Shown: positions 47,799 through 57,599 of the stretch, in pieces
How the letters are laid out: each line of letters begins with the position of its first letter
How positions within the stretch are numbered: the first letter of the stretch is position 1
Source: Agriotes lineatus
Taxonomy: Eukaryota; Arthropoda; Insecta; Coleoptera; Elateridae
DNA: 64,000 nucleotides
Direction: 5' to 3'
Assembly (NCBI GenBank): GCA_940337035.1
Contig: CALNHX010003573.1
Coordinates: forward strand, 62,001-126,000
Program-made: the position numbers and the translations under genes
Notes under the pieces: model-generated
Databases searched by the model: none
What the model was told of the DNA's origin: nothing
What the model saw: the letters and a program-made list of their open reading frames with translations, nothing else

Positions 47799-49113
47799 GT
47801 AAACACAAAAACATATAAATTTTTCTGAAGTTGGCATATACATAAAATTTGTCTGCTAGGGATTCTGTATTTTGTTTTGCAAAGGTTTCCATACCTGCAT
47901 AAAGGTGACTTTGAATTTAAAAATGACAATTAATAAATATCATTAATTCAGTGTCAAAGTACATACTATTCTGGAAATTCTTGCCTGAACTTTTATAAAA
48001 TGTAATAAAAATACTTATTAATAAATGCTACATCAATAGTATCCAACACAGTATTTGTTTAACATCCTTAAAAGTAGTTGTGACAGATGCTAATTAAATG
48101 TCACACTCTTAACCTATTTGTTTTAGTAACTTTTTGTAAGTACATTCCTACACAAAAGATGCATTTTGGAAGTACACTCATGAAATTTTAGAAATCAAAG
48201 GCCACTTTGTGTTTTTATGTTTAGTGAACAGACTATACAACAAATATTTCAATGCCAAGCTTGATTTCGAATATTTATTGTACAAAGCCTGTTTGCCATA
48301 TTTAGTTATTGACAAACTCAACACGAAATCAGTTTTCTAAAATACTTAAATATTGAAAACAATTTAGTTAAAATCTCAAGAGTATTAAAAAAAACAGTTA
48401 TTTTAATAAGTCCCAGATATATTTGACACTATAATTATACACTTTTATTGCGATATATTGGTAAATGTTATAATCTTTACAACTCAATTTATACTTCCTA
48501 TAATGTTATATTTGCCTAAACAGATATCAAAAAATTCAAATATTGTTACACTACTTTATTTTCAATATAAGATTGATAGTAAATCCAGTGATTGAGTCAC
48601 CGCCCTGGGCTGAAGTGGTTTAGAATTTTGTCTTGCCATCTTGCTTTCGGTCGTACTCGTGGTCTCTATTGAATAAAGATAGTAATTAATAACAAGTACA
48701 ACAAATTGCTACAAATTTTAACATAAGTTATTACTTCTAAAGAAAAAATGGTCATTGTATTTACAGTAGTTTCTGATGATATTGTTTGTATTGGTAGAAT
48801 AACAATTCAAAGGCTGCTAAATATTGCAGCATAATAATTCTGATTTACAGTAATGCTTAGTTACGAAAATACCTATTTCTTGTTGTTCTGATACCGGTCA
48901 GGAAAAAACTGTATATACACAGCATGAGAGAACGCCATTTTTTCTTCTGTGTATTTGTAGTCCTCGGGCTTCACCCTTTGGTTTCAAACTCAGACTTTAG
49001 GAAAACTTGTGCCCTTCTCTTACTTGTTGGAACGTACTATCCATTAATGTTGCCATTGGTGACGGTAAAAAAGTAAAATTTTTAATACGTTTTATAACTA
49101 ATCAAAATCTGAT

Positions 49114-49152
49114 GGATTATACCTAAGAATTCCACATTCTTAGGTATAATCC
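49114..49152. repeat. perfect 17-bp hairpin in the left arm
   Basis: GGATTATACCTAAGAAT, 5-nt loop TCCAC, then the exact reverse complement. It lies in the left arm at a place where the right arm has no counterpart, so it arose after the arms were formed. Confidence 0.9.
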
Positions 49153-49613
49153 ACAATACCACATCTCGCCTGAAAATTACATCACATCTTCATAAAATAT
49201 ATCAAATTAAAACAATTAGAATACACTATTTAAGATTTTTCTAATTTGTATTGGAGACAGTTTTTAAATAAGTTTTGTACAGTTACAGAAGACGGTTCTA
49301 TAGGGTGATGGTTGGCATCTTTGGCTACAGAACTAAAATCATGAGTTCAGATCGATGTTTCTATAATAAAGAAATGAACACTCTCTGAAATGGAAGATTC
49401 TAAATATTTAGTTTTGTGTTGAAATTCAATCCAGTCTATACTTACAGCATCTACTCTTTCTCGACAGCTTATACCTTTTATATTTATAAGTATGTATATA
49501 ATCGAGTAGAATCATCAGCATGACTGATGCTTTGCAAATTAATGAAAAGCAGTCATTATTGTTCGATATTACTGTAAATCGTGTATACACGGACTTATCT
49601 AAAAATAAAATCG

Positions 49614-50830
49614 AAATTGTTTTAGAGGATGCATATTTAAACTCAATCCAATCTATTACATTGTGAAAAGATGGAAGAGTAATGTAAAAAAATCAAAATT
49701 GTTTTAGAAGATGCATATTTAAACTCAATCCAATCTATTAAATTGTGAAAAGATGGAAGAGTAATGTAAAAAAATCAAAATTGTTTTAGAGGATGCATAT
49801 TTAAACTCAATCCAATCTATTACATTGTGAAAAGATGGAAGAGTAATGTAAAAAAATCGAAATTGTTTTAGAGGATGCATATTTAAACTCAATCAAATCT
49901 ATTACATTGTGAAAAGAGTAATGTAAAAAATCAAAATTGTTTTAGAGGATGCATATTTAAACTCAATCAAATCTATTACATTGTGAAAAGATGGAAGAGG
50001 AATGTAAAAAAATCGAAATTGTTTTAGAGGATGCATATTTAAACTCAATCCAATCTATTACATTATAAAAAGATGGAAGAGTTATGTAAAAAAATCAAAA
50101 TTGTTTTAAAGGATGCATATTTAAACTCAATCCAATCTATTACATTGTGAAAAGATGGAAGAGTAATGTAAAAAAATCAAAATTGTTTTATAGGATGCAT
50201 ATTTAAACTCAATCCAATCTATTACATTGTGAAAAGATGGAAGAGTAATGTAAAAAAATCAAAATTGTTTTAAAAGATGCATATTTAAACTCAATCCAAT
50301 CTATTACATTGTGAAAAGATGCAAGAGTAATGTAAAAACATCAAAATTGTTTTAGAGAATGCATATTTAAACTCAATCCAATCTATTACATTGTGAAAAG
50401 ATGGAAAAGTAATGTAAAAAAATCAAAATTGTTTTAGAGGATGCATATTTAAACTCAATCCAATCTATTACATTATAAAAAGATGGAAGAGTTATGTAAA
50501 AAAATCGAAATTGTTTTAGAGGCATATTTAAACTCAATCCAATATTAGATTATAAAAAGATGGAAGAGTTATGTAAAAAAATCAAAATTGTTTTAGAGGA
50601 TGCATATTTAAACTCAATCCAATCTATTACATTGTGAAAAGATGGAAGAGTAATGTAAAAAAAACAAATTTGTTTTAGAGGATGCATATTTAAACTCAAT
50701 CCAATCTATTAAATTGTGAAAAGATGGAAGAGTAATGTAAAAAAATCGAAATTGTTTTAGAGGATGCATATTTAAACTCAATCCAATCTATTACATCGTG
50801 AATAGATGGAATGTTATGTGAAAAAACCAA
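49614..50830 (+). repeat. 82-bp minisatellite, about 15 copies
   Basis: Units start AAATTGTTTTAGAGGATGCA at 49,614, 49,696, 49,778 and so on, and contain ATTTAAACTCAATCCAATCT and GAAAAGATGGAAGAGTAATG. Most units are 82 bp; a few are shortened (for example near 49,905 and 50,525). Very similar copies, hence recent expansion. No frame persists because 82 is not a multiple of 3. Confidence 0.95.
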
Positions 50831-51002
50831 AGTTGTTTTGAGAATGCTTGGCCAGTTCTGTTTGAACTCAGGATTCTAGTTCTGTAAGTAGCCAGAGATG
50901 CTAATCATCACGACATAGAGTCTTCCTTTAAAACTATACAAATCTTATATAAAAACTGTCTTCAATACAAATTATAAAAATATGAAATAGTGTATTTCAG
51001 TC

Positions 51003-51727
51003 TTCTTCTACCACTTAATATAGGACAGTGGCCTGTTTTAACCACAAAGTGGTTCTATGAGCCCTCTTTGCCCTTAGGCCGGGTAGGTGGCTAGCCTTGC
51101 CCGTCGAAAGTGAAGAAGAGTTCCCTTATTAGGGGTTAACGACTACCACAGATGTTAGCATGGTAGCCAGAGAGCGTACGATTTTTAAAATCTGTCTATA
51201 GTTTGCGCCGGTAATAGAACCCGGGCCGCCCACCTGAAGGCGAGCATTTGCTCGCTGAGCCATCCGCTCATGATTAATTTCTTCTTCCTCTTATTATAGG
51301 CCAATGGCCTATTTTAACCACAAAGTGGTTCTATGAGCCCTCTTTGCCCTTAGGCCGGGTAGGTGGCTAGCCTTGCCCGTCGAAAATGAGGAAGAGTTCC
51401 CTTGTTTTAGGGGTTAACGACTACCACAGGTGTTAGCGTGGTAGCCGGGGAGCGTACGATTTTTAAAATCCGTCTATAGTATCTGCCGGGATCGAACCCA
51501 GGCCGGCCCCCTAAGAGGCGAGCATTTGCTCGCTGGGCCATCCGCTCATAATTAATTTCTTCTTCCTCTTATTATAGGCCAGTGGCCTGTTTTAACCACA
51601 TAGTGGTTCTATGAGCCCTCTTTGCCCTTAGGCCGGGTAGGTGGCTAGCCTTGCCCGTCGAAAATGAGGAAGAGTTCCCTTGTTTTAGGGCTTAACGACT
51701 ACCACAGGTGTTAGCGTGGTAGCCGTT
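51003..51727 (-). mobile_element. tandem array of three tRNA-derived SINEs
   Basis: Two full units (51,003-51,279 and 51,281-51,556) and one 5'-truncated unit (51,559-51,727), period ~278 bp, all minus strand. The head on the minus strand is GAGCGGATGGCCCAGCGAGC (A box) and GGGTTCGATCCCGG (B box). The body includes CGTACGCTCCCCGGCTACCA and CGGGCAAGGCTAGCCACCTA. Units are joined by an AATTAAT linker. TTCAGTC lies at both outer edges, a possible 7-bp target duplication. The array interrupts the right arm of the composite. Confidence 0.85.
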
Positions 51728-52180
51728 CAGTCGTTCTAATTAATATATTTTATGACAATATGATGTAATTTTGAGGCAAAATGGTGCTCCCACCTGAAAT
51801 TTTTAGGTGAAAGCACTATGATTTTGACCAGTTATGAAAAGTATCAAAAAGTCACTTTTTTTAATGTCACCAAAGGCAATGTGAAAAAATAATACATTAT
51901 AAGGAAGAGAAGAGCATAATTTTTCCCAAAATTAAGTTTGCAGCTCAAGGGCGAAGCCGAGCACTACAAATACACAGAGGAAAAAATGGTGTTCTGCCCT
52001 GCCGTGTGAATACAATTTTTTCAAGGGCCAGGATCAGAACCGTAAAAAACATATTTTTGTAACTAAAACATTACTGTAAATCAAAATTATGCTGTAATAT
52101 TTAGCAGTCTTTGAACTGTGTCATTTTACGAATACCATGACAACAGACATTTTAATTTTGTTTCATATTGTCCTTTGATA

Positions 52181-53584
52181 GTCCAGTTACATTAGGATAC
52201 GGCTGCCAAAAAATCCAAGTAAGCTGAATTTTTTCATACACCCTTATTTTGACATTACAAATAATGTCTCAGAAGTCCCCATCGATATCGCGCTTACGTT
52301 TTGAGTTATTCAAGGTCAAAGTTCACAAAAATAAGTTTTTCGCAAATATCTCGTTTTCTATGGGTCGTATGACTTTTCTAGTTATTACAAAAAATGAAGG
52401 CTAGGAAATTCTCTACAAAAAAAATTATACAGGTTTTTTGAGTACAACTGACCATTCAGTAAATAACACACTGTTAAGTTTTGCAGACGGGTTTTACTTC
52501 TTTTTACGATAACGGAAGTATTGGATTCACCCCAAAAATTCTAAATTGAGTTTTCAACAGATCCTCACGTTTTAGAGTCCCCTGAACCCAAAAAACGTGT
52601 TTTTGTTCATTGGTCTGTCTGGCTGTGTGTGTGTGTCTGTCTGTGAACAGAATATCTCAACAACAAAAAGAGGTATGGTATTGAAACTTCATATATAAGT
52701 TTTGTGTACTATCTAAATGTGACAGCAAGCTTTTGAAGAAAATCGTATAACCGGAAGTATGATGTTTACTCTTGTGTTTCAAAAACGGCTCGAACGATTT
52801 TTTTAAAACTTTACATTTTTATTACATTTTTAATGTGTATTGATTGAGATGAGTGATTTTCAAGTAGAATTTTAGAGGTATTCAACTGAAAAATCACTAA
52901 TCTCACATCAATACACATTAAAAATGTAATAAAAATATAGTTTGAAAAAAATAGAACCGTTTTTGAAACAAGAGTAAACATCATACTTCCAGTTATGCGA
53001 TTTTCTTCAAAAGGCTTACTGTCCCATTTAGATAGTAGGTACACAAAACTTATATATGAAGTTTCAACGCCGTACCTCTTTCCGTTTTTGAGTTATTCTG
53101 TTCACAGGCAGACAGACCGATGGATGGACGGACACACAGACCAATGAGCAAAAACACGTTTTTTGGGTTCAGGGGACTCTAAAACGTGAGGATCTGTTGA
53201 AAACTCAATTTAGAATTTTTGGGGTGAATCCAATACTTCCTTTATTGTAAAAGGAAGTAAAACCCGTCTGCAAAACTTAACACTGTGTTATTTACTGAAC
53301 GGTTAATTGCACTCAAAAAACCTGTATAATCTTTTTTGTAGAGAATTTCTTAGCCTTCATTTTTTGTAATAACTAAAAAAGTCATACGACCCATAGAAAG
53401 CGAGATATTTGCAAAAAACTTATTTCTGCGACTTTTGACCTTGAATAACTCAAAACGCAAGCGCGATATCGATGGGGACTTTTGAGACATTGTTTGTAAT
53501 GTCAAAATAAAGGTGTATGCAAAATTTCAGCTCACTTGGATTTTTTCGCCAAATGCTGCGGTTTTCCGTCTAATGTAACTGGAC
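52181..53584. mobile_element. 1.4-kb foldback element, TA target site
   Basis: Nearly the whole element is two ~690-bp inverted arms meeting at ~52,870. Ends are GTCCAGTTACATTAG (52,181) and the inverse (53,570-53,584), flanked by TA. Each arm holds a GTCTGTCTG/GTGTGT-type microsatellite (52,613-52,645; 53,106-53,140). Noncoding; inserted in the outer composite. Confidence 0.9.
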
Positions 53585-53740
53585 TATGAGAGAAAATGTG
53601 TTCTTTCTCTGACAATTTTTGTAACCTAAAATATGATTCTCCTCACGGTTGGGAATGAGAGTGTTACACGAGTAATGTCATCAGAAAATATTATAAATAC
53701 TACGACTACAGCAATAGTAACATAAAATGAATAACTTCCC

Positions 53741-53880
53741 TTGGTGATTCCATGTTACTCAGGCTTTTGCAACATTTGTTCACCCTGGACCCAAGTGCTT
53801 TTGGATTTTCTCTTGCCAACTTGTTTTTGGTCGTCCTCTTCCTCTCTTGTGCAGATTTGAGTTTGGTTGATATGCATATC
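53741..53880 (-). repeat. degenerate repeat shared with 48,570-48,680
   Basis: CTCTTGCCAACTTGTTTTTGG and flanks resemble CTTGCCATCTTGCTTTCGG at 48,630 in the same orientation. On the minus strand both give a basic peptide (for example RTTKNKLARENPKALGS here), so they may be copies of one coding exon flanking the composite. No domain named. Confidence 0.35.
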
Positions 53881-54271
53881 CTCGCACTACTAAAACAATA
53901 ATAATTAAATAATTTTGCATATATGCTGGGAAAATGGCGTATCAACTCTCCTTTGTCTGTTTAAAATTATTTCTGGTCCTATACATTCCTTGAAAAATGT
54001 AATTAATTTTGGTAACATAGTCCCCTCCCGTATCTCTTTATTTCATTTAATCTCTTCCACAAATAAGTTGTTATCGCCGGAATTTGTGATCGCCAACTGT
54101 TCTTGTATCTTAAAACAAAAGCAATTAAAACTTGTAAAGAAACTGTGACAGTAAGTACCTGAAAAAACTAATTGTGATTCTGTATCAAATGTATTTTTCC
54201 CTCTTTATTGTTATTAGTAAATTGGGAGTACGTGTTTCTGTGAAAGAAAACATTAGAAGGTTTCATCTTCA

Positions 54272-54448
54272 TCATTGAACGAGTAACATACGTGTCAGCA
54301 AAGGTATTTTCTCAATGATGCTGTTAAAAAGAATTTCCACGTCCTTTCTTGTAAATCGTGTCTGTGTACCCCTTCTCGAAACAGTTGCTCTATTGTTCTT
54401 TCTCCTTCTACGTCCTGGATTACATTTATCCCTTTTCGGAGTTACCAT
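54272..54448 (-). CDS. 58-residue basic ORF just downstream of the helicase
   Basis: ATG at 54,448 begins seven bases after the last coding base of the helicase stop region and runs 58 codons to TGA. It starts MVTPKRDKCNPGRRRRKNNR and is strongly basic for its first 35 residues. It may be the decayed start of another reading frame of the element or chance. No homologue recognised, no conserved cysteines. Confidence 0.2.
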   Translation of the reverse strand: MVTPKRDKCNPGRRRRKNNRATVSRRGTQTRFTRKDVEILFNSIIEKIPLLTRMLLVQ

Positions 54449-54454
54449 CTTGTT

Positions 54455-56072
54455 TTAAAGAATTTCTTTGTAAACAATATTTTTTGTATGCCGTTCACCA
54501 CCTTTTATTGCTACTTTCAATCCGTTCATAGTTTTTACTCGAGAAAAAGCAACATATAATTGCCCATGTGAAAATACAGGAGTATTTAGATACAAACCAA
54601 CTTTAGTGAACGTTTGCCCCTGACTTTTATTTATTGTCATTGCAAAAGAAAGTCTAATAGGAAATTGTTTACGCTTCAATACAAATGGCAAATTGGTATC
54701 AGATGGGCATAAAGTGATACGTGGAATCAGTACATACTTTCCTTTGTTTGCCCCACATGCAACTGAGCATCCAAGAATATACCTGCCCATATGTTGTACA
54801 ATTAACCTAGTCCCATTGCATAATCCCTTCTTTATATCTAAATTTCTCAACAGCATAACAATTGCACCAATTTTTAACCGCAGTTCGTGAGGGGGCATAC
54901 CCGATGGTGTCAATGAGTGTAAAAACTCTGTGGGAAACTGGATCACTTCTGATTCTTCACACTCAGCTTCATCAATGCTCATGTAAATTTGTTCTTCTCC
55001 CGTAAGTAATTTGAGTACTTTGTTGTTAATGTCGAGCGAGTCAATGTTTTTCGGCGTCAAAATCACTTTGTCACAAAGACTATCTGCATTGTCTGGAAGA
55101 ATCTCTTTACCATATACGTCCTCAATTAAATTGCCAGTACTAATACACTGCTGCGGTATTGGAATTTTTTCATCTTTATCAGTTTGTATTTTACCATCAC
55201 CTATAATAATAAATTTGTAAACGTAAACAGATTTACTTTTGGCGCCTAACATAAAATACATAATTGTTTTTAGTTTAAAAATAATTTCAAATTTAAAAAA
55301 GCCTAGGTATTTATTTTCCTTTGTTTAATAATTATTCATGCCACCTGTAGTAAAATAACAACTTACCTATATCTAAAAGTAATGTTGACCACATGTCTTC
55401 TCCTGCTGCCCTCATATTTGTTATTAGCTTTATGACTTTAAAATGTGCCCATAATGACGATTTCTTTAAACATGCATCAATACAATCTGACCTTGTTCCA
55501 CGATGGACAACAGGAAGTACTTGGCGAAAGTCGCCACCCAAAATCATCAATTTTTCTCCAAAAACTTCATTATTACCCATAATGTCCTTGAGCAAAATGT
55601 TTACAGCTTCTAACGCATATTTTGGTGCCATCGGAGCTTCATCCCAAATAATAACTGTACTACTTTGTAATATGCTTGCTGCGGGAGTGTTCATTTTCAT
55701 TGTAGAAAGAAATGACGTTTTGTTAATTGGTACAGGAAGTTTAAATCGATTGTGAACTGTACGTCCATCAAGCAGTAATGTAGCGGCAATACCAGACCAG
55801 GCTACGTTTAAAACAGCTACACCTCTACCTTTACATATGTGATTTATAGTTGTATATAAATACGTTTTGCCTGATCCCCCTGGTCCATCGATAAAAATAC
55901 ATTTTGCTGATCGTGATGAATGTTCTAAGAGATGGACTATTTCATCACAGGCAGCTTTTTGAATGGGATTCAGGGTTCTGTACATACTTTCCCCTTCAGC
56001 TTGGTGGTTTTGAGAATTGTCAATGACGGCAATGTGTGGCTGAATTACTTGCGAACATTGTTTGAGCGAGAA
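54455..56072 (-). pseudogene. Pif1/Helitron-type helicase, two exons, C-terminus intact
   Basis: SF1B helicase of the kind fused to Rep in Helitron transposases, where it unwinds DNA during rolling-circle transposition. The first exon is open from about 56,072 to 55,367 and carries LNPIQKAACDEI (Q motif), GPGGSGKT (Walker A), VIIWDEAPM (Walker B) and GGDFRQVLPVV (motif III). A 166-bp intron, 55,201-55,366 (GTAAGT...TATTATAG), joins LLLDIG to DGKIQT. The second exon (55,200-54,455) carries LTPSGMPPHELRLKIGA, FAMTINKSQGQTF and YVAFSRV (motifs V-VI), and ends KNIVYKEIL at a TAA, the usual Helitron C-terminus. Motifs look intact. Upstream, the frame does not join the N-terminal exon: the Rep nuclease is missing, so the protein as encoded is incomplete. 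Confidence 0.85.
55201..55366 (-). other. 166-bp intron in the helicase
   Basis: On the minus strand, GATATAG|GTAAGT donor and TTATTATTATAG|GTGATGG acceptor. Splicing restores D-I-G-D-G across the junction in phase 1. The intron stays open at its 3' side, which gives a misleading upstream Met (MYFMLGAK) if left unspliced. Confidence 0.8.
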
Positions 56073-56311
56073 TCAGTTCCATTCAAAAGATGTTCCAGTT
56101 GTTTGGGATATAACTGCAGGTCTGGGAGCTTCACATTGCTAAAATTACAGCAGTCATTGAATTCTTCTCTGCGATGACTCCTTACCTCTGCTGCAAAATG
56201 TAAGGCCCCGCAATGCTTGCACTTTACGTCCATGAAACCAAGTGTATCTTCTGACAGATCCTGCAATAGCTCACGGTTTTGTGTATTTCTTACGTAATCT
56301 TCAAAATGTCG
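56045..56311 (-). pseudogene. exon 7: THAP-completing start fused to Helitron N-terminal zinc region
   Basis: Acceptor CTTCTATTATAG, then RHFEDYVRNTQNRELLQDLS, then DVKCKHCGALHFAAE...FNDCCNFSNVKLPDL, LEHLLNGTDSRSNN and TAA at 56,047. C-x-x-C...H-F...C-C-x-x-x-K-V-x-L-P-x-L is the cysteine-rich segment found near the start of Helitron helicase-transposases, ahead of Rep. The sequence stops where the family continues F-R-x-x-I-R-x-Y-N. The frame then shifts by one and the helicase begins almost at once, so Rep and its flanks have been deleted. The first four residues are the same RHFE that opens exons 2-6, in phase 0. Confidence 0.75.
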
Positions 56312-57051
56312 CTATAATAGAAGAAACAAAACAAAAATTAAATAATAACTGTTCCTGTAATTCACCGTTGATCAGCATACCTGAAAATCTGCCAGCTGTG
56401 AAGGGTTTACTTGTTCAGAATCATCGGAGTTGGATGTTGATGGTACAGATTCGAAACGTGCAGAAACATTTCCAGAATTAGACGATGTAATAGGTGCTGC
56501 CTTCAATGTATTTATCCCAACAGCGTTAGTTTTAATTTGCGATACTTCAAAGTGACGCTGCAGCACATAAGAAAAGAAGAAAATTAAGCGCTTTAATGCT
56601 TTATTATTAGTGTCGTGTCATACCTCGATCATAGCTGTAGAGTTGGATGTTGATGGTACAGCACGGTTTTGTGTATTTCTTACGTAATCTTCAAAATGTC
56701 GCTATAATAGAAGAAACAAAACAAAAATTAAATAATAACTGTTCCTGTAATTCACCGTTGATCAGCATACCTGAAAATCTGCCAGCTGTGAAGGGTTTAA
56801 TTGTTCACAATCATCGGAGTTGGATGTTGATGGTACAGATTCGAAACGTGCAGAAACATTTCCAGAATTAGACGATGTAATAGGTGCTGCCTTCAATGTA
56901 TTTATCCCAACAGCGTTAGTTTTAATTTGCGATACTTCAAAGTGACGCTGCAGCACATAAGAAAAGAAGAAAATTAAGCGCTTTAATGCTTTATTATTAG
57001 TGTCGTGTCATACCTCGATCATAGCTGTAGAGTTGGATGTTGATGGTACAG
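56272..57051 (-). repeat. 390-bp recent tandem duplication within the exon array
   Basis: 56,272-56,661 and 56,662-57,051 are almost identical; I count about three differences. One breakpoint lies inside exon 7 (after N-R) and the other inside exon 3 (before V-P-S-T). Their fusion produced exon 5. Confidence 0.9.
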
Positions 57052-57385
57052 ATTCGAAACGTGCAGAAACACTTCCAGAATTAGACGATGTAATAGGTGC
57101 TGCCCTCAATGTATTTATCCCAACAGCGTTAGTTTTAATTTGCGATACTTCAAAGTGACGCTGCAGCACATAAGAAAAGAAGAAAATTAAGCGCTTCAAT
57201 GCTTTATTATTAGTGTCGTGTCATACCTCGATCATAGCTGTAGAGTTGGATGTTGATGGTACAGATTCGAAACGTGCAGAAATATTCCCAGGAATAGCTG
57301 ATGTAAATATAGTAGGTACTGCATTCAACTTCAATGTTCTAATGCCATCAGCGTTAGTTTGAATTTGCGATACTTCAAAGTGACG
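56381..57385 (-). CDS. array of five phase-0 exons beginning RHFE (exons 2-6)
   Basis: Exon 2 57,227-57,385 (53 codons), exon 3 57,014-57,160 (49), exon 4 56,771-56,947 (59), exon 5 56,624-56,701 (26), exon 6 56,381-56,557 (59). Each follows a TGCAG or TATAG acceptor and ends at GTATG; introns are 66-69 bp. All are whole-codon, so any can be skipped without frame loss. Exon 2 reads RHFEVSQIQTNADGIRTLKL, then NAVPTIF, the conserved THAP C-terminal box. Exons 3, 4 and 6 keep RHFEVSQIKTNAVGI but have lost AVPTIF (INTL[K/R]AAPITSSNS) and end in a Ser/Thr-rich linker. Exons 4 and 6 differ at two residues. Exon 5 is chimeric: exon-7-like start, exon-3-like end. Confidence 0.7.
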
Positions 57386-57441
57386 CTGCAGAAAATGAAA
57401 GCTATAAGATTGTAGATACAATTTTATTCAAAAGTACTTAC

Positions 57442-57591
57442 CTCACATATCCGTGAAGCATTAGTCGGAGCCCAATTCTTACTTTTGCAAAATTTAGTCC
57501 AATAATGTTGTTGCAAATTTTTGGGAAATCTGAACAACGCTATTCCCTTACCTTGCTTTGTACTACAATTATCTGATGCACAGTAGACCAT
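57442..57591 (-). CDS. exon 1: THAP zinc-finger N-terminal part
   Basis: ATG at 57,591 opens a 50-codon exon ending at GAG|GTAAGT. It reads MVYCASDNCSTKQGKGIALF, then RFPKN, YW and CKSKNWAPTNASRICE. C4-x4-C9, then 39 residues to C49, with Trp31 and the LFRFP block, fits the THAP domain (C-x2-4-C-x35-50-C-x2-H). The final His comes from the next exon: ICE+RHF gives C-E-R-H-F. THAP fingers bind DNA sequence-specifically and occur in P-element-type transposases and domesticated factors. With exon 2 the domain is complete, including AVPTIF. This is the only plausible start: the codon lies just before the first Cys, as is usual for THAP proteins. A 56-bp intron follows. Confidence 0.8.
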
Positions 57592-57599
57592 TATCACAG

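Larger units (their letters stand above)
48745..53715. mobile_element. nested long-inverted-repeat composite
   Basis: Left arm 48,745-49,380 reappears in inverse, broken into 50,840-51,000, 51,728-52,140 and 53,679-53,715. Shared text includes GCTAAATATTGCAGCATAAT, TTCTGTGTATTTGTAGT, and ATACACTATTTAAGATTTTT. Between the arms lies an 82-bp minisatellite. The right arm is interrupted by a SINE array and a 1.4-kb foldback. No transposase frame. A large foldback element later invaded twice. Confidence 0.75.

Noticed and set aside
49614..50830. CRISPR-like array
   Set aside because: Units are contiguous 82-bp repeats without unique spacers, in a eukaryotic setting: a minisatellite.
52811..53044. 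77-codon minus-strand frame in the foldback
   Set aside because: It spans the palindrome centre; no domain, and the DNA is better explained as foldback arms.
55201..55261. Met at 55,261 as the start of a separate helicase protein
   Set aside because: The codons before DGKIQT lie inside the intron; splicing at 55,366/55,201 restores the family sequence DIGDG.
55393..55755. 120-codon plus-strand frame
   Set aside because: Antisense of the helicase Walker A/B exon, which has clear motifs on the minus strand.
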